The notes under the pieces are model-generated. The model saw only the letters and a program-made list of their open reading frames with translations. It was not told where the DNA came from and did no database searches. Of a stretch of DNA of 64,000 nucleotides, positions 1 to 11,924 are shown piece by piece; within the stretch, counting starts at the first letter, position 1; each line of letters begins with the position of its first letter. Position numbers and translations under genes: made by a program. The stretch spans positions 1,054,001 through 1,118,000 of the forward strand of contig JARGXX010000080.1 in the NCBI GenBank assembly GCA_030374765.1. The letters are read 5' to 3'. The stretch comes from Agarophyton chilense (taxonomy: Eukaryota; Rhodophyta; Florideophyceae; Gracilariales; Gracilariaceae).

Positions 1-1743
1 ATCAGCTTTTCTGACGAGAGGTGCAGAGAAAAGGTATCGAGTGCACTCATCAACGATGACCAAATAGTAAGCATGTCCCCTATCAGAATCAGTTCCAACG
101 TAGACGATATCCGTGTGAAGGTGACCTGGTGGTGACGCTGAAGTGAGAGAACCATTAAAACTTCGACGAAACTTTTCTTGAACACAGGGGATACACTCCG
201 GTGTTCGGTTTCAAAGAATCGGAAGTAGTTGCTTTTGAAGCAAAATCTTTACTTCTGACTTTGTTGCTGTGTGTCCAAAACGATTATGCCAAAGGGCAAC
301 ATCTCCTGCCCGAACACTTATATTTTGGGCGTTATTAGAAATATTGATTTCCTCGGTGACATCTTTAGATGTAGAGTTGTCTTCCGTGGCTATGGAAGAA
401 GCAGAATCTGGACCTGAAGCGCATTCCGAGTCCGAGTCAAGATCACTGTCAACAGGACTTGCTAAAATGTCCTGTACACGGGGCATCATAGCGGACGTTT
501 GCTGAGAGAGATGAGACACAGTCGAATCAGTAGCTGTTGAGCAATCTACAGTAATGTAGTACAGCCCATCTGTACTGCGTGGAGCGCTCCCAACAATTCG
601 TAGATCGTCCATAAGATCAATAATGTGCCCAACCTCTGGAAGGAAAAGAACAGCTAGCTTCTTCGCCGTGAGTGCGGGAATCGATAGAAGATTCATGGCA
701 ATGTCCGGGGCGACAAGTGTGTTGCTAAGAGTAACCATGGTGGTCACCCCACCGTGTGACCAATTCACTGGCATCACACCTTTCTCTAACGCCGTGATTT
801 CGGAGTTGTCACCCAATACTATCGGAACATTACAGTTAGAGCTTCTCTCAAGCTGGTTAGAAAAAGAAGTCAAATGAGCCGTCGAACCAGAGTCCAGCAT
901 CAAAACATTGTTTTGGGGAGCTCTGGCAGTCATGGCATATGCTCTTGATACGGCGGCACGATTCGTGGGTTTCCGGTTACCTTTAGAGACCTCTTCTTTA
1001 CAGTTCTCATTCTGGTTTTTATCCAATAGATCGTCAGACCGTTTGAGAAGATTCTTTGGATTCAAAGGATTCAAGTAACACCGAGCAGTTGTGTGGTTCT
1101 CTTTGCTGCAAATAGCGCACTTTGGGCTGGCAGCCGTCGCTCGCTCGGAATTGTGTGTGTCCATTGTTCTGACTTCGTCAAGCAGACGAGAGGCAACACA
1201 TTCCCAAGTCGTGTTTTCCGAAGATAGGGTTTTAATTGCAGCACAAACAGGATGGAGCTCAGTTGCGGAGATGGAAGATACCAAGAGAGCTACTGAGTGT
1301 TCATCCGGAAGTTTTGTACCCATTGCTGCCAGTTGGTCGATAACGCCAGCCATTTTATCAATATGGCGGCCAATATTCTGTTGGATGTTAGAATACCGCA
1401 TGTTGAATAGCACGCACATCTTCACAATGCCAGAAGCTGCTGGTTTCGACGCAAAGCGGTCGTCTAGACGTTTCAGCATTTTGCACGGGTTTGCAATGTC
1501 GCCCTGAACGACGCGCAGAGCTTCATCCAAAAGAGCAGAGACAATCAGTCCACTAGCTCTCTTTTTACTGAACTTCCACTCGGCTTTCTTCTCTTCATGT
1601 GAGGTGAAGTGATTTCTAACCTGGCAAACAACTTCGCAGATTTTTTTTGCTTGACAAGCGGAATCGATTCTAATTCGCCACAATTTGTAATCATGTTTCT
1701 CTTCAAAGGATTGAATGCGTATCTTTAGACTTTCTGATTCCAT
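1..1743 (-). pseudogene. Ty1/copia gag-pol, 5' part (gag, protease, start of integrase), frameshifted and cut by window edge
   Basis: The frame opens at an ATG at 1743 and reads 510 codons to a TGA at 211. In order it shows a UBN2-type gag region (about residues 1-190), a CCHC zinc knuckle beginning CAICSKENHTTARC (about residue 210, near 1110), the retropepsin motif MLDSGSTAHL (near 895) and a GAG-pre-integrase segment LWHNRFGHT. The next part (C-x2-C-x2-K then HTDIVYVGTD and YYLVIVDECTRYL, the first catalytic Asp region of a copia integrase) lies at 1-210 in another frame. A one-base shift near 211 therefore breaks the polyprotein. Gag, protease and integrase before reverse transcriptase is the Ty1/copia order. 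The rest of pol would lie left of the window. The element copies itself through RNA; this copy could not make a full pol. Confidence 0.9.
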
Positions 1744-1833
1744 TGTTGCAAATAAATTAGACTATTCACAGATGAAATTCTAATGACAGCGAGTAGAGAA
1801 ATAAAGTGTACGAGATGGGCAGATCAGCGAAAT

Positions 1834-1847
1834 CTAGGCCCATAACC
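1834..1847 (-). promoter_or_regulatory. Copia-type primer binding site (half initiator tRNA-Met)
   Basis: Read on the minus strand, the 5' leader upstream of gag contains GGTTATGGGCCTAG. Drosophila copia uses GGTTATGGGCCCAG at the same place, which pairs with the anticodon arm of initiator tRNA-Met (a half-tRNA primer) rather than with the tRNA 3' end. The core GGTTATGGGCC (1837-1847) is complementary to the conserved GGCCCAUAACC around the CAU anticodon. Position (about 90 bp before the gag ATG) and orientation fit. The match to copia is from memory. Confidence 0.75.
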
Positions 1848-2120
1848 TCCTAGATGGTCGGCGGGTTGAAAACAAGACGATGTGAGTTGAGGACTTTTGT
1901 TCTGAGTGAAACAGAACAGAAGTCTTCTCTTTATAGGCAAGAATGATACGAACGAGAGAGCAACTGTTCTATGATGCTCTCGTGCTGCAAATGTAAATTC
2001 AAGGATGCTCTCTGATGCTCTCGTGCTGAAAATGTAAATTCAAGGATGCTCTCTGATGCTCTCGTGCTGCAAATGTAAATTCAACGATTCTCTCGTGATG
2101 CAAATGCAAATACACAGGCA
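1848..2120 (-). mobile_element. Probable 5' LTR (U3-R-U5) of the copia element; outer boundary uncertain
   Basis: Sequence upstream of the primer site on the minus strand should be the 5' LTR. A TATA-like CTATAAAG lies at 1929-1936 (minus), about 80 bp before the LTR end, as expected for a U3 promoter. Three and a bit copies of a 41-bp direct repeat (1973-2112) lie further upstream, resembling U3 enhancer repeats. I could not fix the outer TG end or a target duplication because the other LTR is outside the window. The gypsy-like reading frames to the right lose coherence near 2190, so this LTR may have landed in that older element. Confidence 0.5.
1973..2112. repeat. 41-bp tandem repeat, about 3.4 copies
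   Basis: Units begin at 1973, 2014 and 2055 with GATGCTCTCGTGCTGCAAAT and are 41 bp apart. A degenerate partial fourth unit ends near 2112. Units one and two differ at a single base (GCTGCAAA versus GCTGAAAA). They lie in the inferred U3 of the copia LTR. Confidence 0.9.
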
Positions 2121-2194
2121 TTATAAGTGCGTAGTCACTAAAGGTGTGAGGCTCCCCGAAAACTTTCAGATACGAATGCAACTGTTGAATGCTT

Positions 2195-4863
2195 CTAATC
2201 TTGAGGAGGAGTGATTCCACTTGAAACTTCTTCAGAATCGAATTGAGTAAGACAACCATCCCACTGAGTGAGTGATGCATCGGTAAATAGACAGAAACGT
2301 TTCTTAGGGTTTGGTGTTGCAAGTATAACTTGGTTGATGATTGCCTGAATGAGAGATTTGAAAGCAGCATCGTGCTCGGTTCCCAAGCCGAAAGATGGCG
2401 ATTAACAAGCCTTGATATCTTATTTGTTTTATGCAGATTATAATGCACTTCGAGCAAATCATGTAAAGGTTTGATCAGCTCCGAGAATGTTGGGATTGAA
2501 GTGCGCATCCAATTAGAACCAGGGACTAATTCCATAAAAGATCCAATAGAAGTGGGTAAATTCATTGTAGTTATAGCTTTATAGTTGCGTGTGTTGAATT
2601 TGACACCATCTGCATCAATTATTCAACCGCAGAATTGAACTGTTTTAGGTATCAGCTCACACTTGAGAGGATTAAGCTTTAGTCCACTTCATCGGCATAT
2701 TTCTAGAACTGCCTTGAGATTCGAGATCAACGATATTTCATTAGGAGCAAATCCAAGCATATTATCAAGCCTGATTAAAAGATCAAGAGTAGAAAAGGAA
2801 TTTTCCATGCTTGATTGGAAATAAGAAACAACATGGGTCGCACCATGGAGCACCGTTGTTGGGCCGAAGACTTAGAATGGTGTGTGAAACGATTGACATT
2901 CTTGTGACTCCTTTGCAAGAGGGAATTGCCAATATCCATGAGTGAAATCCAATATGAAGAAAATATTCGAACCTGAAACTCGAGCTAACATCGGATTAGC
3001 ATGAAACATAGGCCAGACGTTGTTCTTAGTCTGTGTATTAATAGGCCTTAAATCAACTGTGAAACGGAAACGATATTTTCCGGGTTTATGAACGAAGAAA
3101 GGTGCACATGCCCACTTTGATGTAGGAGTTTGGTAAATATAGCCAACACGTATCAACTCGTCACATTTCTTCTTCATGAAGTCGAGTTGTTCGGGGGAAT
3201 AAGTAAGTTGGCTGACTTCGATAGGTTTCTCGTTACTTTCAAACTTGACTAAAATCGGCGGAACGTCGACAGGAGTATCGTTTCCTAGTCGAACACGAAA
3301 AGCATCTTTAAATTTAAAGACCATTTTTTAAACAATTCTTTGCAATTGTCGGATAGATGCTTCGAGCCTCGTTCCACAGCATCAGAAATAGCCAAAATGA
3401 GTTCTTCTTCATATTTTTCACCGATATCGAGATCTCTTTAATCGCTTATGTCCCCATCTTTCAACGGAAATTTTCCATTGGATACAAGATTGCACACTCT
3501 CGAAATCAAGGGAAGATAAGTGCTCGATGTTATTCGCAAGGAAATCGGTTACATCGAGACCTGAATGTACAAGGAAAGGATTTACAAGTACGATTTAACA
3601 AACACAGTCAGCGTCTGGTAGTATTTTTTTATCAGTACAAGGCATGATATAAGCTTCGATATTGCAAAGAAAACGAGGCCCAGCTACTTTTTTGATGGTG
3701 GTAAATAATTGTACCATACCCAGAGACTTGGACATGTGTCCGTCAACAGCTTTAAAAGTCTTCTTATTGGAAAGCTGCACTTTGGGGAGAAATATTCCTT
3801 TGTTACCCAATAAAAAGTATGATGGTATCTGACACAGCAACATCATCAGCTCCAGAATCAATACGGCATGCAAACTTGTAACCATGGAGTTCAGAGAGAA
3901 TCAACGCAGGTTTCAAAGCAAATGGATCAGATGTAGAAGAATAAACTCCGAAGGGTTAGGTTTCCACATCTCCAGGCTTTACCAAAGAAAACTTCGGTTC
4001 ACTTTTAGCTTTTTTATTAGTTCTTGCCTCTGCAATAGGTTTTTTTATTGAATTCAGGAGATGTTTACTTGCAATCACGAACGCTATGATCTTCATAGCA
4101 ATCCGAATTCAAAAAAGGCTGAGCAGCCCTTTTCTTCGAAGAATGTGACGAAGAGCCGTTGCTGAAGCCAGATTCAGTTGGAAATGATTTTCCAGATTGG
4201 TTTGAATGACTTGAGCTTAGACTTGGTTTCTGTCGGAACTTTCTCAAAGAATGAAATCTTTCAATATTGAGTAATTCTTCTTATAGATATTCACAAAAAC
4301 CAAAAACTTCGTCTTCAAGTACAATCTTATAAAACTTGATAGCATCTTGACTTGTGCTTTTCAGGTCAGGTGGTTGCAATACGGAGATAATATGCGTCAT
4401 TACCACTTTAGATGCGGTATCAACAAAGGTCTAACCACGGCGTTCACAGAGATCCAAATAACTTGCTTGTAGCATGCTGACACTTAAATGTGCATCAGGT
4501 TCGGAATCGTCCAAGCTTATATTTCGCTTGATATCAGCCATAATTTCATTGTAAGAGATTGAACTAACACCGCCAGATAGCTCAAGAAGCTTGATCTTGT
4601 TGATATCATCAGTGAAGTTCAGGCTGACCAGCTACAGCAGCTTCGTACAAAGCGCGTTCGGAAGGGAAATATCGAATTGCCTCGCAAGAGATACTAACGA
4701 TACGGAGAGTTTGAACAGATGCAAAGAGATCGCCGAAAGCAGCGGAGGTGACAGGAAGTTCAGCCATATCAGAAATAGATTGTCTGCGCAGATAACAGTT
4801 TGAACTGTTAGGGAAGTTGGTGTTGAGATGGTAGAGGTTGAGGTTGAGCTTTAAAGTAGACAA
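2195..4863 (-). pseudogene. Decayed Ty3/gypsy-like gag-pol (G3)
   Basis: Pieces of one retrotransposon polyprotein follow each other on the minus strand in several frames. A gag start lies at 4863-4609. A Ser-rich basic stretch ends in a half zinc knuckle CYEDHSVRDCK at 4065-4247. A protease motif CRIDSGADD (near 3850) lies in a different frame from the longest local one. Reverse transcriptase covers 3324-2872 (YRFRFTVDLRPINTQTK, then DFTHGYWQFPLAKESQECQS) and continues with stops to about 2440 (NWMRTSIPTFSELIKPLHDL). RNase H lies at 2386-2195 (CLFTDASLTQWDGCLTQF). The RT style, with SQECQSF after the palm motif, resembles gypsy elements I associate with oomycetes and differs from E1/E2. At least five frame changes or stops make it non-functional. 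No integrase is seen; the element appears truncated near 2190 beside the copia LTR. Confidence 0.85.
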
Positions 4864-6320
4864 TCAGAGTGGTCAAGGTGGCAGTAGATAAGAAAACAAT
4901 AAAGGTCGGTTGTCCGATTGCTCCTTTCGTGCATTACTAATTATAGCAATGCAATAATAAAATCGACCTCAAAAGTCATGGAGGATTGCTGTTAGACTTT
5001 CTGTGTCACAAGACGAATTCACCGTGTATTTCTTGAGAGACTCTGTTGCTGTGCTTTTTTCTAGAGGGGAACATCCCGAATGCTTTCTTGTCGCTTGGTA
5101 CTCTGGCCTTAAACCACAACTAAATATAACTTTTATGATCAATCTGTAGTAATTATAATATATTGCCAACCTCAATTACATTTTTATGTGTTCCAATAGT
5201 CCAATTAACCTTGGTGGTGGCCAATACTACTCATGTATCCCTTCGAGACCAAAGTTTCGGTAATTTACTACAAGTTTTAGGCTTCGCTTCAAAGAGAATT
5301 GCATTTCAGAAACTTTCTGCAATTGCAGACCACTTTTTTCAATTGCAACAAAGTGTTCAATATACAAAGAGATACGTGTTTTCTAAAAAATCAAGAAAAT
5401 GGAAGAGTTTTCAGTTCTAAAGCGGAATTTACGATAACTTTGATATTTCTTTTCGCGACTTTAACTTAGGAGCATTTCTACATACAGCTTAGTTAGACGA
5501 ATCTACGCCGTTAAAGTTGTCTTTTAACCTCTCGTTTCATTCATGGCTTTTTTAGACGGTATTTGTATACTCTAAAGATTATTCAATAGTTCGAAAATAT
5601 TCCAACTGATTGCTTCATATAAATCGAGAAATGTGTTGATTTAAAAGTTTTTGTTCTTTTTGCGAAACTTTGAGATGCCTAGTGTTTTTTGGAAGCGTCA
5701 GCATGAAGCAGGTCTTTTACTTTTTCTGTTATGGCTTGGTTTTCTTTGCATTCAAGCAGTCGTATTTGATGTGCGGGGTGTATTAAATTTCAAGAACCAG
5801 GTCAAATACTGCAGTGTATGTCAAAATTGTACGGAAAAGCTAAACAGAAATATTTTGAAGTGAGCTGTTACATCTTATGAAAGAGTCCGGGTTAAAAATG
5901 GTGCGCTTTATGGTGCGTTTTTTTTAGACAACTTTTTGAGCACCCAATATTTAGAAACGAACAGACAAGAGAAAGCGGCCTTCGGCCGCAGGCGGCGCTG
6001 CGCGCCGCGGTCGTTCTGCTCGACTATTTCGTTTCTATGAAGCTTATTATACTATGGTTGAGCTTTTAGTAGCGTTTGTAGCTGTAAGCGTAGCCTTTTG
6101 CAGAGATATAAGTTCAAGCTTGCTGAAGATTCTATTATTGAAAGTGTCGACGTACACTGATGGATCATAGCAGGTTATCGGCTACTAGGAGCGCTGTGCC
6201 GTTTAGCATTAGCTGGTGCACGATATATTAAAGATATATCGTGAAACGAGCTCTGAAATGTATGGTGAGCTTGGTTAAGGACATTTTATTTTAAAACCAA
6301 TGGGGCAGTTGTAGCATATT
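4864..6320. other. Non-coding stretch; no gene recognised
   Basis: AT-rich sequence right of the G3 gag start, probably including its leader and a decayed LTR that I could not delimit. Short reading frames at 5163-5420 and 5651-5863 show no recognisable motif. A GC-rich inverted sequence (GCGGCCTTCGGCCGC, 5976-5990) stands out. Read on the minus strand it is a hairpin followed about 20 nt later by CTAA (5951-5954), a possible but unproven Helitron 3' end. Confidence 0.4.
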
Positions 6321-6322
6321 AT

Positions 6323-6600
6323 GCCGTTCAAACTGCCTCCGAAACTGTAACTTGCAGTGTCGACGTACATACACGGACTTAGCAACTTGACGGCCGCTAG
6401 CGGCGCTGCGCGCCTTAGCAGCGGCCGCGGCACGCACATATTTCCGTTTGAACTGCCGCCAATACTATTACTTGCAGTGTAGACTGAAAGTGACGGACTA
6501 TGCAACTTGACGGCCGCTAGCGACGTACAGGCAAGTACTTTGCAACTTAACGGCCGCTAGCGGCGCTGCGCGCCTTAGCAGCGGCCGCGGCACGCACAGT
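6323..6600. repeat. 120-bp subterminal repeat with GC-rich palindromic block
   Basis: Two units starting CCGTTCAAACTGCC (6323) and CCGTTTGAACTGCC (6443) are 120 bp apart. Each runs through CTTGCAGTGT to GCAACTTGACGGCCGCTAG. A 48-bp GC-rich block beginning CGGCCGCTAGCGGCGCTGCG is repeated exactly at 6391-6438 and 6551-6598, with a truncated copy starting near 6509. The block can fold on itself (GGCCGCTAGCGGC and GCGCTGCGCGC). It lies downstream of the helicase end of the Helitron on the coding strand, so subterminal repeats of that element are the simplest reading. Confidence 0.8.
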
Positions 6601-6790
6601 GGCGCCGGATATCTCTTTGTAGCACGAGAATGCATTGGTTTCAAACTATCTTGGTGATTTGGCTTTTTATGGCTCCGTGCGTCTCTAATCCGGAATGGGA
6701 AATAGTTTGAAGATCAAAACAGGTTTACACGCAGACAAATAGAAAAGCATAACATTTTTTTTGGCTGAGTGTTTGAGCACTGATGCATAT

Positions 6791-8341
6791 CTACGTAGTG
6801 GAGTGAGGATTGCAAAAATATATAGCCTCAGGAAGCACTGGATTGATTAGTGGAACTGGCATCGGATGTATCTTCTGTGGAATGTCAGGCGTAAGGCTAG
6901 AGTTGTGCAGTAACAACACATGCTCGTTCCTTCGCACTCGTGACAGCGCCACATACAGCTGACTTGCACAGAAGAAATTTGATCGCACATCAACAACCAA
7001 ACCGTTCAGAGTTTTGCCCTGTCCTTTGTGAACTGTTGCTGCAAATGCAAGTCGAATGGGGAACTGTCTTCGAATCATAGGAATTTCTGCAAAGGAAAAC
7101 TTAAAATCAATGCGATGCAGCACTTGTGACTTGATTACTTGACCGTTTTCGTTGAACCTTGCCACATGCATCGTAAACTGATCCACACGAACTACGACAA
7201 ACATTTTTCCATTTACCAACACTGGATGCAGAACGTTTCGAATAACCATCACAGGAACACCAATTTTGAGGCACAAGTTGTGTGGAGGGATACCAGTAGG
7301 AGCATATTTATAGGCAAACTCAGGCACAATAGTGTCCGAAATATCCGACTCGGCAGTCTGCGCTCGAAACGGCTGTACTGTAGTTGCGGATTGCAAAGTG
7401 ATTTGCTCACCCGGAAAAAGATTCAGGGCAGCAGTATTGTGTTCATCCACCAAATGATTTGTGGATGCAATTATCATTTTGCTGATATCTACATCTTCTT
7501 TGCGCCGCGTCGTGACCCACTTCCACACAAACATATATGCGGTTTGCATCACTCCAGTAGACTGCAGTGGAGGTGGTATAGTACTCGAGATGGTGTTGCG
7601 CGCAACGGCACGCAAAAAAGCCGCAAAACCCGGATCATCTTCTTGGCGAAATTGTTCGGTGAGATAAAGAACTTGCACTGAGGAATCTGTCCAGAGATTG
7701 CTTTTCCATGGCAGCTCGATCAAAATGTTTGTATACACTCTTCGAACGTTCCCACCCGCCTCAGGCTCCATGTAAGACTGAGGCACAACAGGAAGCAACT
7801 GTGAGTAGTCGCTGGCGAACATTATAGACAGTCCACCGAAACATGGCGGTTGCGTTTGTGTTTGAGAACTTCGCAAGTCTTTGAGTAGCACGTCCATGAG
7901 CTCAAACAACCTTCTGGAGAGCATCGAAACGTCGTCAAGTACGAGTAGCTGTAGATTGCGCAAAAGTCCCGCTCGTTGAGACCGAGGACCGTACTTGGAC
8001 AACAGTGAAAGTTGTGTAGTAGTACTGTCTTTATCTCCCACACCCAAACCAAGCAGACTGTGCAATGTGCGACCTCCCTCGTAAAGGGATACAGCGATTC
8101 CCGTTGTAGCTGTCAATTCAACTAGCATTCCTTTTGATTCACATATATCCCGCAACAAATTCAACATATACGTCTTTCCAGTGCCTGCAGATCCTTGTAT
8201 AAAGAAAACGTTTCCAGGAGTGGTCAGACGATCTTGATCGGATTGCTGTCGGAGTTCTAAAGCATTCACAATCGTATCCAGGACGTGTTTTTGTGTTGGT
8301 TTCAATGTATTATACCTGGATGGATTGCAGTGTGCTTGCAT
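6791..8341 (-). pseudogene. Helitron helicase domain (PIF1-like), detached by frameshift from the Rep part
   Basis: An open frame of 516 codons contains a superfamily 1 PIF1-type helicase. Walker A is FIQGSAGTGKTYMLN (about residues 50-64), followed by TATTGIAVSLYEGGRTLHS, motif II LLVLDDVSMLSRRLFELMD, and FASDYSQLLPVVPQ. The C-terminal RecA lobe reads RLAFAATVHKGQGKTLNGLVVD then QLYVALSRVRR. In Helitrons this domain unwinds DNA during rolling-circle transposition. The frame differs from the Rep portion at 8442-10232, with stops in between, so the ancestral Rep-helicase protein is broken. The helicase frame itself has no internal stop. A free-standing host PIF1 is unlikely because Helitron-specific segments lie immediately upstream on the same strand. 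Confidence 0.9.
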
Positions 8342-8441
8342 TTCGCACCACTCTTAATTGGCGAGTGACTACTGCACGATCAATCTCAGTTTGTTCCTCA
8401 TTTTGCTGGATATAATGAACAAAGAAGCTCTGCTCACGGAG

Positions 8442-10232
8442 CTAACAACCTCCATGGTGGTCAGATATGCTAATAATTCGTCGATACATTTCCAGCTTTC
8501 GCTGTTGTTCACCCCCGGCGTGAATATCGCTGCACAGCGCCTCCCAGTGATCAACAACCATTTTCTCTGCATCTGCGCCTTGCTGATACAGCGTAACTAC
8601 CAACCGCCGCAGTTCAGATGAAGTGCTGTATATTTGAACTGCCTCTTCAAACGCAATGGCAAACTCAGTACCGTCACTGAGCAGCCCGCTTGCGATCGCT
8701 GCTTCCCGAAATGTGGAAAGTTGCTGTCTGTCAATGGTCCTCGCATCTTCGTAAGAACTTGAGGCGCGATTCATAAGTAATAAACGCAGTGAAAAAAGCT
8801 CTATTTCGGCAGGAACGACGGCTCGAATTCTGGCGACGCACTGATTCTCTTCTGACCTCGCCACGACATACATCGACGGATCACAATCGTCTCTCGGCAC
8901 TTGAGTACTATCTCCATCAAACTGATTGAGTACACTAGTTGGGAGGGTTCGATACAGGCGCACCTTTTCATAGTAGGAGAGGTAATCAAGACTGGCATAT
9001 GTCTCAGGTCTCTGAAAGTACCGTTCCAGTGTTGATGGCTGTGAAGCCGTGTGAATGTCATTAGGGCTGCAAAGAACAAAAGTTCTCTCTATCTCCCTCC
9101 AAATGTATTGCAACTCGCTCCACAGTGGGCAGAATGGAGACGTGACGAAACTCAAAGATTCGCCAAGCAGCATTCACGGCACCCACCACACGTGCCCGAA
9201 TGTAGGCATGGATTTCATTCTGCACCACACCACAGCTGGTTGTTGGGTATCTGTACCCGATTCATTCTGGTTGCTAACATTCAGAGCAACTTCTTGTGCT
9301 TGGGGCTGCTTAAAAGCATACTTCATGAGGTACGCTACCGCTCCTCCACCCTGCGTGCGTTCTACATTGATTTGTGAGCGGTACTTCTTAGTGAGTGTAG
9401 GATTGTACGGCACGATTTTGAGATCTTCTTCATTTCTTCTTCGGTAAACAACACGGTTTGTTCCTTCTTCGATGTATGTTTTTTGGACAATCATTGTGAT
9501 ATCGTACCCAAATCGGCAACGACCTGCACGATTACGACAATATGACGAGTGGCGGTGGCGGCGGTGCATAGATAAAACGAGGGCGCGCAGTTCGTCATCT
9601 TCCCCTGGACTTGGTACTTCGGCTCGAATCAGACTGTCAATAGCATCTACGTCTTCTATTACACCTCCTTCTAACCATAGCAGGATGTGATGGTGCGGTA
9701 CGTTTCGTTCTTGAAACTCTAGCTTTGCTGCAAGTCCCAAGCACTTGGACCCAAATAACTGTTCTGAATTCTTTTCGAGGTCTTTCACAATATCGGTGAT
9801 GTACTGGTTGTAAACTCTGGTAATCAAGTCTGGGCGGTCAAACGGGCGTGGACGATTAGCTCGTGCTGTGAAAGCACTCCGATGAGTCGTATCCATGCCT
9901 AAACGCTTCACATCCGCTCCCCATACGTTCATTGTGACGGTGATGAATAGCGAAGGGGGTCTTTTTCTTGCCACAATCGCTTACACATCCTGTCGTTTAC
10001 TTTTCCAGTACTTAGAAGAGTTCACTGAGTCATCAGGAAGCAAAATGCGTCCCATAAGCCTGAATTGCGCGTCAGTCATTCCGCCAGTCGATTGATTTTG
10101 CGCTTGAACGATTTCCGTCTCTTGAACTATGCGTGCTTGCTGCTGCCGTTCTAGGTATTGAAGTCGCATGTCTTCAATGTTCGTTTGTGTGCGAAGCAAC
10201 CACATTTGCATTAATGGACCACTATTAAGCAA
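8442..10232 (-). pseudogene. Helitron Rep (HUH endonuclease) and linker region
   Basis: One minus-strand frame runs through two in-frame stops (TAA at 9981, TGA at 9174). The Helitron_like_N segment PSLFITVTMNVWGADVKRL is followed by the HUH metal-binding motif in VPHHHILLWLEGG (near 9690). The two-tyrosine nuclease motif YLMKYAFK lies near 9330. The linker typical of these proteins follows: ELFSLRLLLMNRASSSYEDA then TFREAAIASGLLSDG (near 8700-8800). The HUH domain nicks DNA and attaches to its 5' end. The catalytic residues remain, but the stops separate them from the helicase. Confidence 0.88.
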
Positions 10233-10289
10233 AAAGTTATCTGAATAGAGTCGACGCTTTGCATTTTGTGCCCAAGTAAGCTTCTGAAG

Positions 10290-11924
10290 ATTTCACTGAT
10301 CGAAACCGAGCCCTAAGCTTTCTTGCGTACCATTTCGTGCTTGCAGATACAAACGCAGGTCAAACGGTTTATGCTCGTCGCCATACGGGTACAGAAGGGG
10401 TAATGTACCTCTCTCTGCTAGCATAGAAGACGGTTTCATCAATTTATACCGCACTCGGGGGGTTGCTGTTTGAGTTTACTGCAGCCCCTGCTTGCTCCGT
10501 GTCGCCTGTGATAGCTGCGTGTTCTTCCGTAACTGTGCCCTCAGTCAACTGAGGCACCTGGGCCTGGACATGGTACAGACCGCCTGGATCGACTAGGAAG
10601 GTTCTCATCATGGATGGTCCAGCTCCAGGAGCATCTTCGGACATCGGACCTGCACCTACGTTGTCACCAGACACTGTTGCAGTTCTGGTGCCCTCATATC
10701 CGCGCAATATCACTCCCTCGTTTGCACCTTGCGAGCTTACGTCAACCGTATTTTCTTCTTGTGCCTGCATTTGCTCCGTTGTCAGCATCGCTCGATACCG
10801 CTCTCGCACCACATCAGGCAGGTTTGGGCTGAATCACTTCGTAAAGTCTCGGAACCATGTGTTTCACGTTGATGTCTTGGATAAACGCTCGCAGGTTTGC
10901 TCGTGTATAGTGAGCAGGATCCAGAGAAGGAGGCCCTGCGCCCCAAAGAAACTATACCGCGTGCTGCTCTGTCTGTGTGCCGGGAGAGCGAGTGCTGCAG
11001 TTCCTTCTAGTCTGAGAAACGAAGGGCCACATCCTGTGACATAGGGCATGTCCATAAACGCTTGAGTGGTGGCAAAAAGCGTATTCAAGTTTAAGGAGTT
11101 CGAGTGGAATGCTCTTGAACGGTATATGCTTCGTATTTCTTCATTAGTATGGCGTCTACGAAATGTGACCCCCCATCCTGAATTTCGATTCATGCCACAA
11201 CAGACTCCATGTACCTCTTTTCCTAAAAGCACACACCCACACCACTTGCAACTATGAATTCGTAACGTCCAGTCTTCGTACGGGCACGAACCATAGGTGT
11301 GTGAAAACTCACCGCATCTTCTGCATCTGCGGGTTCCTACGGTGGACAACGTCTCAAACTCAGGAATGTTTGCACGAGTGGCTGGATCAATCCATGCTTG
11401 AACAGCATCGGAATCCCATGCGTAGTAAACGCGATACAATCCACGATCTGGACGTCCGGCAAACAGCATGACGGTCAAATCAAGCTCTTGGAGCGATTGT
11501 TGTTTTTCTGAATGAATAGCAAAAGTAGGAACCTGCTGAAGCTCTGACTCAGCGGATGGTGCGGGAGCTGGAGTTATTTCATATCATCTTCTTCAACTTT
11601 CATCGGAGCAGGCATCTCTTCTTCGACATTAGCCCGAGGATGGTTTTCAGTGGTTCTCGTTGTACTTGGAAGTGATCCACCGATGATTGTTGGAGCTGTA
11701 ATGATTTCATCTTCGTTCAAATCCGCGACGACGACTGGATCTTGCACATGCTGACCAGTTTCGTTTACTTGTACTTCATCTGGAGCATCTTCGACAGTAA
11801 CCGTTACTCTTTCGGGTCCTTCCACTCCTGCGATTGCCGCGCCTCTGTTTTCTCCAGAACCTCTTCTTCTTCGTGTCCATCTCACGCCTCCATAGTTTTG
11901 TCTCTCTTCTTCTTCTTTATTCAT
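10290..11924 (-). pseudogene. N-terminal region of the Helitron Rep-helicase, zinc-finger part, fragmented
   Basis: An ATG at 11924 opens a 116-codon acidic frame. Then, in another frame (11478-10864), comes a double zinc finger RRCRRCGEFSHTYGSC followed by CKWCGC. After it is the conserved pre-Rep segment FHSNSLNLNTLFATTQAF and GCGPSFLRLEG, the counterpart of the YNSAFAFTSLG and GPYxFRIxG block of Helitrons. Further fragments at 10444-10812 and about 10300-10440 (GTLPLLYPYGDEHKPFDLRL, matching the PLLFPxGE block) complete the order. Several frameshifts separate the parts. The order zinc finger, N block, Rep, helicase confirms one inactivated Helitron from about 11.9 to 6.8 kb. Confidence 0.8.

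Noticed and set aside
1999..2565. 188-codon minus-strand frame as one protein
   Set aside because: It starts in RT sequence, leaves the RNase H frame and runs into the 41-bp repeats. A composite of decayed element and LTR.
6791..8341. Host PIF1 helicase gene
   Set aside because: Rep, zinc-finger and linker segments of a Helitron directly precede it on the same strand.
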